Below are positions 21,701 through 33,800 of a DNA stretch of 64,000 bases, piece after piece. Below the pieces are notes generated by a model. It was not told the DNA's origin. It saw only the letters and a program-made list of their open reading frames with translations, and ran no database searches. This stretch comes from Macrostomum hystrix (taxonomy: Eukaryota; Platyhelminthes; Macrostomidae). The DNA lies in assembly GCA_950097015.1 (NCBI GenBank), contig CATNEN010000025.1, positions 5,446,001 through 5,510,000 on the forward strand, given 5' to 3'. Numbering within the stretch: position 1 is the stretch's first letter; each line of letters begins with the position of its first letter. The position numbers and the translations under genes are program-made.

Positions 21701-24380
21701 AGAATCAAACAGTAAGGACTTCTAGAATCAAACAGTAAGGACTTCTAGAATCAAACAGTAAGGACTTCTAGAATCAAACAGTAAGGACTTCTAGAATCAA
21801 ACAGTAAGGACTTCTAGAATCAAACAGTAAGGACTTCTAGAATCAAACAGTAAGGACTTCTAGAATCAAACAGTAAGGACTTCTAGAATCAAACAGTAAG
21901 GACTTCTAGAATCAAACAGTAAGGACTTCTAGAATCAAACAGTAAGGACTTCTAGAATCAAACAGTAAGGACTTCTAGAATCAAACAGTAAGGACTTCTA
22001 GAATCAAACAGTAAGGACTTCTAGAATCAAACAGTAAGGACTTCTAGAATCAAACAGTAAGGACTTCTAGAATCAAACAGTAAGGACTTCTAGAATCAAA
22101 CAGTAAGGACTTCTAGAATCAAACAGTAAGGACTTTTGTGCCAATCAATGAAAACATTAAAAAGGATTCGACTAAACGAATTGGGATAAATTTGTACATC
22201 GGCATTCGATCCCCTAAATCTCGCAGGACTTCGCCGGCTCCGGGGTGGTTCACATCGTCGGCGGCAGCGCGGCATTCGTCGCTGCAGCCATCCTCGGTCC
22301 GCGCATCGGCCGGTTCGACCCGGGTGCCGGCGGCAGGCCGAGCGACATCCGCGGCCACTCCGTGCCCCTGGCGTCACTGGGTGCCTTCATTCTTTATTTC
22401 GGTTTCTTCGCCTTCAACGGCGGCTCGCAGGCGTCCATAGCGGCTGCCGGCGATGGCCAGATTGTGGCCCTGGCGATGGTCAATACCTGCCTGAGCGGCA
22501 GCAGCGGCGCCATCGCCACAATGCTGATTGGCAGGCTGCGCTCGGCCACTTGGTCACTGCTGGCTACCATCAATGGGGGACTGGCCGGTGAGGATCTTTG
22601 TAGATTGGGATCTTTGCAGATTGGGATCTTGGTAGATTGGGATCTTGGTAGATTAGGATCTTGGTAGATTGGGATCTTGGTAGATTAGGATCTTGGTAGA
22701 TTAGGATCTTGGTAGATTAGGATCTTGGTAGATTGAGATCTTTGTAGATTGGGATCTTGGTAGATTGGGATCTTGGTAGATTGGGATCTTGGTAGGTTGG
22801 GATCTTGGTAGATTGAGATCTTGGTAGATGGGGATCTTTGCAGATTGGGATCTTGGTAGATTGGGATCTTTGCAGATTGGGATCTATTGTAGGATAAAAT
22901 TTTAAGTTTGGTAAAAGGTGAATGGGATTTCAGGATGAAAAAGAATAGGATTTTTAGGGTACTGCAGTTAAATGCAAAAACTAGAGGATTTGGGGATGTG
23001 GGACGGTGGCAAAATTGGGATTAAGAGAACATGAAAAGAAGACATAAAAACATCCCAGACTCGAATCTGCATCCGTCGCCCTGTCAGGCATGGTAGCAAT
23101 CTGCGCCGGCTGCAACTCCATGCATCCGTGGGGCGCCGTTGCCACGGGCGCAATCGCCGCAGTTTTCTACCTGGCCTGGGCTCAGCTGGTGCTGAAAATC
23201 GGCATCGACGATCCGCTCGAAGCTGTCGGCGTTCACTTCGGCGGCGGCGTCGCCGGCGTCCTCTGCGTGCCGATCTTCCACGCAGCTCACGGGGTTCTCA
23301 TCGCGCCGAGCAGGCAGACAGCCACAGACATCGTCTGCCAGCTGGTTGGCATCGGCGCCCTGACCGCCTGGTCCGGCGGCCTGGCCCTGCTGATGTTCGG
23401 CGGACTCCGCCTAGCCGGGATGCTGCGCGTCAGCGAGGAGATGGAGATCCGCGGCCTGGACGTGCCGAAGCACGCCGAGCCCGCCTACCCGCTGGTAGCC
23501 TACGGGCACGGATGGGAAGACGGTGAGTTTGTGAGGCTTGCAGTTTGCATAATTAGGGGATATTGTCTGGCTTTTGCACCTTTGGGTCTTTCAAGATGTA
23601 CGAGAACTTTTAGGGTCACGGGTTCGGGTCAGTGGCAGAACGATCTAACCCGTTTGCCTCTTGCACCAAGGTCCCTGAGTTCGATTCCGCAGCGAGGCCA
23701 TATTCATTTGGGGCGCAGCCGTGGAGAAAAGGCTTGGGGGCTTGTCGTGCAATATTCGCTATTTCGGGCCAACCTCCAAGGCTCAGTAGGAGTGTACACT
23801 GCCTGACGATGAGAAAGTCAGGGCAGATGTACACACCTGTGTGAGCGTGTGCCTGCGTACAGTATCTCTGTGAGTGTGTGCTCAGGAGTCAGCGGAATGG
23901 TCGGAATTGCCTCCTCGCTGGCTGCTGGTCTAGGGTCACCGATTGATTTTCCATTGCTACAGCCCTCCTGCAATTATTATTATTAACTGAACCGTTTTTC
24001 TTAAATTTAAAATTTAATAAAAGCACTACTTATAGTAGAAGCCATTTATCGCTCGCTTCAGTTGTCCCAGATCTGTCGCCAGCGGGTATGGAAGCCTACA
24101 TGCACGCTAAGCGTAGAGATTTTGCAGGTGAGTCACCTATTTATTGCTCTTAGTTATTTATTTGAGTTTTTATGATCAACTGACTGCTTGAGAAGGACGT
24201 CACGTGACTAATCAATTAACAGGCGCTCCTACTGCCGACGCAGCTCAGAGCAGCAGCAGCAATGGCGGCGGCGGCGGAGGAGGAGGAGGGCGTCGAGTTA
24301 AAATTGGGAGTAACTTCGAGCTGGGAACTCGAAACGGCGGCGGAGGATACGACAATACTGCGGTTGATATGCACTTTTAA
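18510..24380 (+). CDS. AMT: Ammonium transporter, AMT/MEP type, gene span (7 exons)
   Basis: This is an integral membrane ammonium transporter of the AMT/MEP/AmtB family, which works as a trimer. Exons 18510-18720, 19427-19657, 20709-20818, 22227-22587, 23088-23522, 24071-24127 and 24223-24380 join without frame breaks into 520 aa. Landmarks: LEAGAVRSKNVTNILIKN in TM1-2, FQFMFAATAATIVSGAVAER in TM3, DFAGSGVVHIVGG holding the conserved Asp (about residue 185) and first pore His (about 193), YFGFFAFNGGS, and IDDPLEAVGVHFGGG with the second pore His (about 354). RVSEEMEIRGLDVPKHAEPAY marks the C-terminal region. Both twin histidines are present, so a working transporter is expected. Length fits animal AMTs. 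The last two exons encode a poorly conserved Gly/Ser-rich tail. Confidence 0.96.
18783..19305. mobile_element. Degenerate hAT-type element with 16-bp array in AMT intron 1
   Basis: The left end CAGGGGTCGGATACTC and a right part GTTTGCCGATCCC bracket an array (about 18850-19215) of agagatgggacagggg. Ends have drifted and no clear target duplication is visible. Confidence 0.6.
19427..19657 (+). CDS. AMT: AMT exon 2: TM2-TM3, flanked by inverted arrays
   Basis: The acceptor is TTCGCAG ending at 19426 and the donor is ACAG|GTGCGG at 19658. The exon encodes FIGGIAYYLIGYALAFGEPG to FTAYLIYTAFIT. It is 231 nt with equal entry and exit phase, so skipping it keeps the frame but removes two helices. 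The arrays on either side are reverse complements of each other. Confidence 0.95.
19750..20590. repeat. 16-bp array in AMT intron 2, reverse complement of the intron 1 array
   Basis: The monomer tctcatctctcccctg is the exact reverse complement of the hAT-borne monomer in intron 1. Open frames of 270-380 aa across exon 2 and this array are artefacts past the exon 2 donor. Confidence 0.92.
20709..20818 (+). CDS. AMT: AMT exon 3: loop before TM5
   Basis: The acceptor is GGCCTAACAG ending at 20708 and the donor is TATCAG|GTGAGA at 20819. It encodes GFVYPVVTHWAWDPTGWLNK onward to KRSAYQ. The tract YPVVTHWAW matches the family segment before the DFAG motif. Phase 1 in, phase 0 out. Confidence 0.95.
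20952..22134. repeat. 23-bp array filling AMT intron 3
   Basis: About 51 very uniform copies of ggacttctagaatcaaacag plus taa take up 84% of the intron. Variants differ by one base (agcaag, agtagg). Each copy holds TTCTAG and GTAAGG. Confidence 0.97.
22227..22587 (+). CDS. AMT: AMT exon 4: first pore histidine, TM5-TM8
   Basis: The acceptor is ATCTCGCAG ending at 22226 and the donor is GCCG|GTGAGG at 22588. The first codon is the conserved Asp of DFAGSGVVHIVGG; His follows eight residues later. Later come HSVPLASLGAFILYFGFFAF and the ATINGGLAG signature. The next intron becomes a tandem array directly at the donor. Confidence 0.96.
22588..22890. repeat. 18-bp array starting at the AMT exon 4 donor
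   Basis: The monomer is gatcttggtagattggga. The donor GTGAGGATCTTTGTAG already resembles the first monomer. Confidence 0.9.
23088..23522 (+). CDS. AMT: AMT exon 5: second pore histidine, last helices
   Basis: The acceptor is CCTGTCAG ending at 23087 and the donor is GACG|GTGAGT at 23523. It encodes MVAICAGCNSMHPWGAV, IDDPLEAVGVHFGGG with the second twin His, and the RVSEEMEIRGLD segment ahead of the cytosolic tail. Confidence 0.96.
23624..23986 (+). mobile_element. tRNA-derived SINE, family 1, in AMT intron 5
   Basis: Same layout as the 6260 copy: tRNA-like head with GAGTTCGATTCCGC, body with CTGACGATGAGAAAGTC, and an ATTATTATT tail. It explains the only AMT intron over 300 bp that lacks a tandem array. 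Confidence 0.8.
24071..24127 (+). CDS. AMT: AMT exon 6: cytosolic tail
   Basis: This short 57-nt exon has acceptor GTTGTCCCAG ending at 24070 and donor TTTGCAG|GTGAGT at 24128. It encodes DLSPAGMEAYMHAKRRDFA. It is frame-neutral (phase 1 in and out), so it could be a cassette exon. Confidence 0.85.
24223..24380 (+). CDS. AMT: AMT exon 7: Gly/Ser-rich C-terminus and stop
   Basis: The acceptor is CAATTAACAG ending at 24222. It encodes APTADAAQSSSSNGGG and more, ending YDNTAVDMHF and TAA at 24378-24380. The glycine run comes from a GGC/GGA repeat. The splice restores the same frame as all earlier exons, which supports it despite low conservation. Confidence 0.85.
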
Positions 24381-24784
24381 ATACGGACCTGTTGGACTTA
24401 ACAATGATAACTAACAGTAACTGGGCGGTCTGCGAGCGTAGGTAGCTGCCACAAATCATTATTCACCTTGTGTGACAAAATCCAGGTATTTGAGTCTGTA
24501 AAACGGATAAGTATGAGTTAGACGCAGTTTAGTTCATAGATTATCTGCACTGGCTTAATTTTCTTATATCCAGCACATTGATTGTAATTCTACACTAATT
24601 GCGCTTCTCATATAATATTTCTATTGAATATATTTTTTCTGAGTTGCACCACGTCGAATAATTGTACTTTACCAAAAATACAGCTAAGCTATTTTTACGA
24701 CACCTGACAGTAACACAGAATTTTTAATTAATTCCTCAGTTGTTAGTTCGAGAATAACTAACTGCTGCTCGCCGCTACTCACTG
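24381..24784 (+). other. AMT 3' flank
   Basis: AT-rich presumed 3'UTR and flank; no canonical AATAAA was seen. Confidence 0.5.
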
Positions 24785-25690
24785 CTACTCCTTCAAACAA
24801 CCACCTCACTTCAACTCTTTCAAACACCAACCTCACTCCAACTCTTTCAAACACCAACCTCACTCCAACTCTTTCAAACACGCACTTCAATCCTACTCTT
24901 TTAAACACCCACCTCACCCCAAATCATTTGAACACCCACCTCACCCTAGCTCCATTTAAACACCAACCTCACTTCAACTCCATTTAAACACCAACCTCAC
25001 TCCAACTCTATTTAAACACCAACCTCACTCCAACTCTTTCAAACACCAACCTCACTCCAACTCTTTCAAACACCAACCTCACTTCAACTCCATTTAAACA
25101 CCAACCTCACTCCAACTCTTTCAAACACCAACCTCACTTCAACTCTATTCAAACACCAACCTCACTCCAACTCTTTCAAACACCAACCTCACTCCAACTC
25201 TTTCAAACACCAACCTCACTCCAACTCTTTCAAACACCAACCTCACTCCAACTCTTTCAAACACCCACCTCACTCCAACTCTTTCAAACACCAACCTCAC
25301 TCCAACTCTTTCAAACACCAACCTCACTCCAGCTCCATTTAAACACCAACCTCACTCCAACTCTTTCAAACACCAACCTCACTCCAGCTCCATTTAAACA
25401 CCAACCTCAATTCAACTCCATTTAAACACCAACCTCACTCCAACTCTTTCAAACACCAACCTCACTTCAACTCTATTTAAACACCAACCTCACTCCAACT
25501 CTTTCAAACACCAACCTCACTCCAACTCTTTCAAACACCAACCACACTTCAACTCCTTTGAGCACCCACCTCACCCCAACTCTTTCAAACTCCAACCTCA
25601 CTCCAACTCCATTTAAACACCAACCTCACTCCAACTCTTTCAAACACCAACCTCACTTTAACTCCTTTAAGCACCCACCTCACCCCAACT
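24785..25690. repeat. 27-bp array downstream of AMT
   Basis: The unit contains ctccaactctttcaaacacc, with an atttaaacacc variant interspersed. About 33 copies. Confidence 0.92.
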
Positions 25691-27039
25691 CCTTAAAATC
25701 CCATCCCACTAGCAATTTAACTCGCAAGCCAATAACCAACACAAATTATATTTAAACGAAAGTAACACACTTGTATTTCTTTTTTGCATATATATTTTTT
25801 TAAGAAGTAGCTTCTTCACAAGCCAGTCAGAAAATTTTCTTTGCTTTAGAATTAAGAGCTTAAGAATTGAATTTAACAGGACGGCTAGACGGCTAGTCTG
25901 AGCTAGTCAGGTGTGTACTTTAGCGATAAGGTTATATCAAGGAGTGGCTTTTCCACTTGCGTATGACAAATGGAAACAGCCTGACCCTCCTCCAAATGTT
26001 ACTGGCTGAGGTCAGTCACGTGATGTTGTATGAATTGTGTTGAAAGGAGGGCTCTACATTGGTTTTCTAAAAATAGCAACAAAGAAATCTGCTCGACCAA
26101 TCAAATTCTAGGACCTAAGTTCACTAGGCCTTAATGATTTTATAACTGGGGTGTTCAACTTGTACATCTCGTACACTCGTAGATGAATAGTGAGGAGCTA
26201 AGAGTATATTTATAAGCAGGCAGTGAAATAGCTGTGTTTAATTTCGTGGCACAAAATACAAATAGCGAATCATGAAATGATTTAAAATTTAATTTTAATT
26301 GTAGACCATATTAATATGGATTTAAACAAACTAATAGTAGAGACAAACAAAAATATTGGGCTTCATTGCACATGGTTAGCGTCCTTATAACTTAAAAAAT
26401 CTGGTAAACAATGCCAGTCTTTAAAAAATAACAAAAATTAACCTATACAAATTTACATTTTTTGATATTACAATTACTTCTTCGCTTTAAGCTATACAAA
26501 AATCTAATATGCGTATGTACAACAGTTTCTTTAATAAGGAAATCTCTATATAGCTCGTGCGATGAAGGATGCGGAGGGGCGTTTTGTCAGAAGAAAAAGC
26601 TTTGGACTAGTGTGTACTTTGTTATAATGCAGTTTAAGCTGATTTCTCATCCAATTTTTCAGAACAAGAATGTCATGCATACTTTCTTTCTACTGACAGT
26701 AGAGAACTAGGCAAAAAGCAAGCAAACAAAATAGACCGATTCAGCTGCAACCTTAGCAGCCTAAACATCAGAAGCCATTGAAAAGCTTATAAGAGAGATA
26801 TAACATAATCGATGTCATGTTTATTATGAGAGCATTTTAGATAAGCATTAGAAAGTTCTTTACAGATCTACTCATAGTAATAGAAATGCTAGGATCGGAA
26901 GGTAGTTAGGGAGAGAAAGAGAGCAGAGGGGGCAAGAAAATAATATGGGGATGAGGGAGACAATTAGAAAGGGGTTGAGAAGAAAGGTGAGATTAAGATA
27001 AGATAAGAAATTATGATAAGAAAAACCTAACTTTTAAAT
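25691..27039. other. AT-rich intergenic DNA between convergent AMT and UNC5
   Basis: No gene recognised. Both transcripts should end in or near this stretch. Confidence 0.5.
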
Positions 27040-27190
27040 GCGTACCAGCATTAGCTGGGGTAGTTGAAGGTGGGTGTCACGTCCCCCAGTCCATGGACTC
27101 AACAGCCGTACGCAGCCTTTAGATGCGCCGTGCAATCGGCTGCAAATCTGGTCGAATTGGTGCAGGTGTAATCAACTATCATTAATATTA
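27040..27190 (+). mobile_element. SINE family 2, 5'-truncated
   Basis: It contains the body and 3' end only: AGCTGGGGTAGTTGAAGGTG, CCCAGTCCATGGACTCAACA and GCAGGTGTAATCAACTA. A second, badly decayed reversed piece (TTCCATGGACTGGGAG) lies at about 27235-27400. Confidence 0.6.
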
Positions 27191-27561
27191 ATTTAAAGAG
27201 ATGTTCGCTCTTAAAATAGAATAGAAATTACATCTAGCCCAGTTGTGCCTGGTGTACAGCCAGTTTCACAGCCGCAGCTGTAATATAGCGCAGCGATTTT
27301 AAAGGCAGGCAACAATTGTTCATTCCATGGACTGGGAGTGCCAAATTTCTACTCCAGCGATTCTTGGCACACAATTTTGCAGCCAGGTGAACTGGATCAA
27401 GGAGCAATTAAAGCAAAGAAAGCGAAGAATTGAAAAGACAATTAACAAAACGTTAGTTAGGAAGGATTGAGGAAACTAAATAAGAGCGATGGGGACAGGG
27501 AGACAGAGAAAAATTATAACTTTAGTAAATAAAAGTGAACTGAGGAACAAGTCACTGAACA

Positions 27562-27835
27562 TCAATGCCAGCTTTCCGGCTCCTGCTCCAGCAGACAGGC
27601 CGCGTCCTGGCGCCCCATGGCTTTGAGAGAGTCGGCTAGCTCGGACAGGGCGCCGTCACCGCGGCAGCGGGCCTCCCACAGGTCCAGCAGACAGTCGGTG
27701 GGGCTGGGCCGGCCCACGAGCTGGCTCACCAGCCGCTCCATGCCCATTAGGCGGGCCAGCATGCGCCAGTCGCTGCCGCGGCAGCTTGGCGTATCAAGAA
27801 GTCGGCAGATGGCCAGGCGGAGCCGGGGCGGCAGT
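27562..27835 (-). CDS. UNC5: UNC5 exon 13: death domain and stop
   Basis: The acceptor AACTCCCAG gives the frame [20 protein letters not shown], matching [20 protein letters not shown] of human UNC5. It continues [31 protein letters not shown] and [10 protein letters not shown], a full death domain. The stop is TGA at 27564-27562. The open frame runs upstream of the acceptor, so a start at the first ATG would be wrong. Confidence 0.95.
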
Positions 27836-30800
27836 CTGGGAGTTTCCAGAGATATAGGACAGTAAACTGCGATTCTTCCAAAATTTTCAAGGCCATCTCG
27901 CATCCAGGCTATTTTAGCGGTCTTTTACAATCATTTTTTATCAATATTGGTACCATTCTAAAAACAATAGCTTGTTTATGGAAGGTGAGCCAGCCTAATT
28001 ACCTGAATACTGTTTGCAGCGGGTCGGCGTGTATACCCACTCGGCTGGAGGCCAGCATGGACGTTGACGGGCACAGCGGATTTGAGCCAGGAAGCTGAAG
28101 GTAAAATGAACGGAACTTTTGCGAAATGGGGTTTAAAATTACTGATCTCTAATACGAAAATCCGTGGTGTTTTAATGACTAGTCTGGTACAATAAAATGT
28201 GAGCGTTTAGATAATGAAACGGGTTTATAAGCAGTCTAGTATGTTAAACTTCAAGGGGGTTCAAATAACTAGTCTAGTATACTAAAGTGTAAGGCATCCA
28301 AACCACTGTTGCAGTATACTAAAACTGAAGAGACTCGAGAATATAGCCTAGTAAGCGAAAATTCTGGGGGTCTAAATAACTAGTCTAGTATACTAAAATT
28401 CTCAGCTCTTAGCTCTTAGAATTCTCACATCACTCTTGCTGCTGACGATGTGCACCACCTGTCGGCTATTGTAGTAGTGATTTTGGTAGACAACAATCTT
28501 GCACGATACGCTCTGCCTCGTCGGATCGACGTGCTCCAAGCCGAATGCGCAGTGCAGTCCAGCCTGGCCGCCGCTCCACACGTGAGCAAATGGGATCTCC
28601 TGGTAGTATGCAAAGGCGGAATTTAAGTAGCAAGTCATCATTACAAGTGGAGTCTGCATTCACAAAAAAGTGAAATCTGACCTGATACTTCGACTTGGAC
28701 CGCCAGCCTAGAGACAGTTCCTCAATGCTGAAGCACAGCTGCTGGCCGCCGTCGCGAAATGCCAGCTGTCTGGGACAGTCTACGAGCCTGGCGCCTGCCT
28801 CCTGCTCCTCCAGAACCAGCGCCGACTCCAACGCATCTGGCGTATCCGGTAGCACGTGCAGCCGCAGGCAGAAGTCCGCTGATGATTGCAACGGCGACGA
28901 GGCGAAGGCGGCCAAGCGGAGCAGTTTGACAGCGTTGCCGCCCTCCTGCGATTGGCCAACTAGGCAGTAGCGGCCGAGACGCGGTGCAAGCAGGTGGCAC
29001 ACACCAGCGTCCAGGTGACGAGGGGCACTTGAGGGGTCCATCTCTTGCCAACGCTGAGATGGAGGCGGATGCTGCTGCTGTTTCTGCTGATGTTGGTTTC
29101 TTAGGTTCGGCACGCCGTATATAAGGCATCTAAAGATAAAATAATAATGAGGCTATAAGTTCAAGCTATAAATGAAAAGGAAAACTAGGAGACATGAAAG
29201 CAGCTTGAATGCTGCAGAGACCTGGCGCTTGTCTTCTGTTGCGTCTGCAGCTCCGAGGCTGAGCATTCGCCAGTCTCATTGCCATCATCGCAGTCGTCAA
29301 GTTCGTCTTCTTCGTTTTCATCGACTGTGTCGTCCGGGTTGGAGGTGATAGCTGAGGCGCAAGCACCGACGGAGGGTCTCAGCTCGCCGGAGCCTCCGAT
29401 GACGCCAACACCGGCTGCCGTGGAATCGTCACAGTAGAGTACGGAGACGCTCCAGAATCCATGGCGCAGGCATGCAGCATGCGGAAGGCTCAGCACAGAT
29501 GGCTTCAGCGTCGCCAAACCAGAAGGTCCGCAGGCTATGACTGGGCTGAGCAGGGTCTGTTTGTCTGTGAGCATCGGCCCCATGCCGGCGTCTCGGCAGG
29601 CGGCTAGAAACACCTCGTCCGGTCCCTGCGGCCCGATCGCGTTGGCAGGAATGGTCAGTGCTACTCCTTAAATAAAGGAAGAGGATTGGAATTGGAATTG
29701 AGCCTTAATTGGTTCGTGCATTTGAGTACACTCTACTAATGTGGGTTTATGGTTTTCTATAGAGCGGAGAGTTCAATGAGGTGGATAAATTCCTTTGTTA
29801 GTGCTTATAGTCCATTAGTACGTAAGCGCTTTGAGTTTACGAATGTACATCCGTGTACATACGCGCATCACTCACAGGAGGGAGTTGGACTTGTTGCTTA
29901 CTCTGGGCAATCTAAAACTCTACCCCCCGACAGGGGAGATGTACATCTGTATACAAAGAACAGTCAGAGGAGAGAGAGATAAATTTTGTCGTAAAATATA
30001 TCCCAACGTACTGTGGACCTGTGTACACAGAAATAGGCGGAAAAGTTGATAAGGAGTGATGTGGCTGTCAATGTCTTTATACAGTTGGATTACCAAGCCA
30101 TTTTTGCCGCCCGTTTTTATACCCAAGGGGATTTATTTTTGTGCTTCACCCGAACGTAGCAAAGCAAGCACTCAAAACTCAAGTATACGGGCGAAATTTT
30201 TGTTGGGCATCTTCTGAAGCAAGAATCATGTCGTCAGCTATTCAGACCGTCGAGATATTCAACGGTTCTGGCTGAAGATTTTCTGATTTTCCCCGTAAGA
30301 GCTAGTGTATTACACTCCTATACACGAATTTTCACTGTGCCTCAGTGCAGCCTTGCTAGGCCATAGAACTTTATCAGCACGTCATCCGACCTTTAGACAG
30401 ACAGAGCTGTTGGCTCTGGTGTTTGAGTTTCGTGTGCTTGCGTTGCTCCGTTCAGGTGCAGCAAAAATAATTTCACAGGGTGTGTACATCTGCCCTGACT
30501 TTCTCATCGTTAGCCAGTGTACATTACACTGTGCCTTCGAGGTTGGAGGCCGTCAAGGGCGTAAATTGCACGACTAGCCCCCAAGCCTTCTCTCCGCGGC
30601 TGCGCCCTAAATGAATTTGGCATCGTCGCGGAATCGAACTTAGGGACCTCGGTGCGAGAGGCAAAAGCGTTAACCGCCCTGCCACCGACCCCCTTTCTGC
30701 ATCATTGAGTCTCACCTGATTCCGTGAGGCAAAGCCGACCGCCCTCCGACCCGATGCTGCCCCAGGCCAGCTGGTCAACGCAAACATTCGGCGGCACAAA

Positions 30801-33800
30801 GCTGGCCATCACGTGACTGCCCAGCGACAGCTCATGATAGAGCGCCGAACAGGGTCGCGACGACTTGTTGTTTTCAGCTGGGCTGGCTGGACAACAGCCC
30901 GAAGGCAGCTGAGGCCGGCCGATGCTCTGGTAAGTGGGCGACATCGGCAGCTGAACTCGGAGGCCTTGCTCGCTTTGCACAGGCGACTTGTGCTGCAACT
31001 GATGCTGATGCTGCAGCTGGAGTTGATGCTGATGCTGCTGATGCGACAGAAGCTGCTGGCTGCACATCTCAATAGCGTTAGCCGCTCCGCCAACTGATGC
31101 TGTACTCTTCGCTTGCCCGTTCGCTTCCGGTGGCAGAAGCAGCTCTGCAAGCGAGTGCGAAATCAGTACTCACTACTCATAGCACTATAATGAGTGTGCA
31201 GTGCTTCCGTACATCAGCTAAACTTCACCCGTCGATATCTTTGAAAAAAATCGCGCTTAGTTATCGATCGATTTCGACACAAGCCGAGAAAAAAACACGA
31301 AGCAAAACATTTATTGGCGCTTAACACTACGAGCATTTGCAACTGAGATGACAAATTATTGACTGAGGTAAATATTAGTCATAAATAAGCCTTGAACCCG
31401 CCATCAATCACAGTTTGGCATAGCAGAGGTTGGCACAATGCCCTGACAATGCACAATGCCTTACAGCTCATGGGAATGTCCATTGTACTGGCGCCAATTC
31501 TGATTAAGAATAGGAGTAGGATACAATGACGTTGAAAGTTAAGATTGATTGGAGCTAGTTTTGCATTGAGCTGGGTCAGTGGGCAGAACTGATCATATGA
31601 ACTGGATAAAGTTATGGAATATGAGTTGATTAAGCATAGATGTACAAGAACCCAACGAAGCTACTAAGCTACAAGAACATAATATCCATATTGGTTCAAT
31701 AATGAGTCCATCTGTCGCAGAGAGCTTTCAGCTTCCCAGGCACTAGGGTCCCCTTCAACACCGTCAGGAGCATCGGCAGCGACCGCCGCGAACTTCAACA
31801 AAAGTAGCCGTCTTTGAGATGCCGATGCCGATCGTTTGTGAAGCCAACATGGTCTCGTGATGAAACTTTGTGGGCAGGAAAAACTACGCCTTTATTGGTT
31901 GTTTTGGCTACCTGATACCGATGTTCTAGATTCTAGCCCGTGTTCAGGATTTTCATGGCGATCGGTTCAACAATTTGAGAGACACCCCCACAGGTGGTCT
32001 TTCTACTGTTAACGTTTTGTAAGTAACGAATTTTAAGTCGTTCAAATTATTGTTGAAATAAGCAAATTTCTAAACGGCAAATAGGGAAACAGTTTTGTAA
32101 TTGACACTCGCCCCTATGAGTCATACATTGCATGATTTCATTAATCTTCCAGTGAACCGCTGACTATGAGAAACTTCTCGAATGACCCAACGCCCAGTTT
32201 CTTCTCTTTCTTTTCTTTTAGCAAAATAAAATTCATTTCAAGCGAGAGACTCGCTTGAAAATTCTTCCAAGATTGATTAGTAATAAGCGAAAGGGTCGCC
32301 AAGAGAAGGATTGTCACGGTTGGCTGACCATGTCATTGACAAATTGCTATTTCAGCTTAACAATTTGAGCTTGATTCTGGAGCGCTGGAAAAACTTCCTC
32401 GTCGGTTCTAAAAACTTACTGCAGCGATGCCAGAACGGCGAGGGAAAATATTCACTCCCACACTCAAAGCCAGAAAGAGTTGAACCTGCCTGAGTTTGAG
32501 TCCAATATCTAATTAGGTGAGCAAACAAGATCCCAAAATACTGCTCCGCCCTGCTCACTGCCGCAGGTTTTCTGCTGTTTGCCATCGCTGCTGCCACATG
32601 GCGAGGTCAAAGTGCCACTGACTCTCTTTTTATTCAGATTAATTTTACAAAAAACTACTTTAGGATGAAGGCTGGAAAATGAAAAGTATTGCTAGTTTAA
32701 CCTGTCAAACTATATACGTAAAAACCAAATTAAGTCAACTTGGTTCTGGTTAAGAAAAAACTCTTTAGACTAATACAAAGACTAATACTAATACAAAGAC
32801 TACAAAATCTAGAATATGAAGGATCTGCAGTTCCTCAATGCTAAGACTCCAGCTGCGATTCCTGTCTACTTAGAATCTAGCTGCGATTCCTGTCTTCTTA
32901 GAATCTAGCTGCGATTCCTGTCTACTTAGAATCTAGCTGCGATTCCTGTCTTCTTAGATAGAATCTAGCTGCGATTCCTGTCTACTTAGAATCTAGCTGC
33001 GATTCCTGTCTTCTTAGATAGAATCTAGCTGCGATTCCTGTCTTCTTAGAATCTAGCTGCGATTCCTGTCTACTTAGAATCTAGCTGCGATTCCTGTCTT
33101 CTTAGATAGAATCTAGCTGCGATTCCTGTCTACTTAGAATCTAGCTGCGATTCCTGTCTACCTAGAATCTAGCTGCGATTCCTGTCTTCTTAGAATCTAG
33201 CTGCGATTCCTGTTCTACTTAGAATCTAACTACGATTCCTGTCTACCTAGAATCTAGCTGCGATTCCTGTCTTCTTAGAATCTAGCTGCGATTCCTGTCT
33301 TCTTAGAATCTAGCTGCGATTCCTGTCTTCTTAGATAGAATCTAGCTGCGATTCCTGTCTACTTAGAATCTAGCTGCGATTCCTGTCTTCTTAGATAGAA
33401 TCTAGCTGCGATTCCTGTCTACTTAGAACCTAGCTGCGATTCCTGTCTACCTAGAATCTAGCTGCGATTCCTGTCTTCTTAGAATCTAGCTGCGATTCCT
33501 GTTCTACTTAGAATCTAACTACGATTCCTGTCTACCTAGAATCTAGCTGAGATTCCTGTCTTCTTAGAATCTAGCTGCGATTCCTGTTCTACTTAGAATC
33601 TAGCTGCGATTCCTGTCTTCTTAGATAGAATCTAGCTGCGATTCCTGTCTACTTAGAATCTAGCTGCGATTCCTGTCTACTTAGAATCTAGCTGCGATTC
33701 CTGTCTACTTAGAATCTAGCTGCGATTCCTGTCTACTAAGAATCTAGCTGCGATTTCTGTTCTACTTAGACTCTAGCTGCGATTCCTGTCTACTTAGAAT

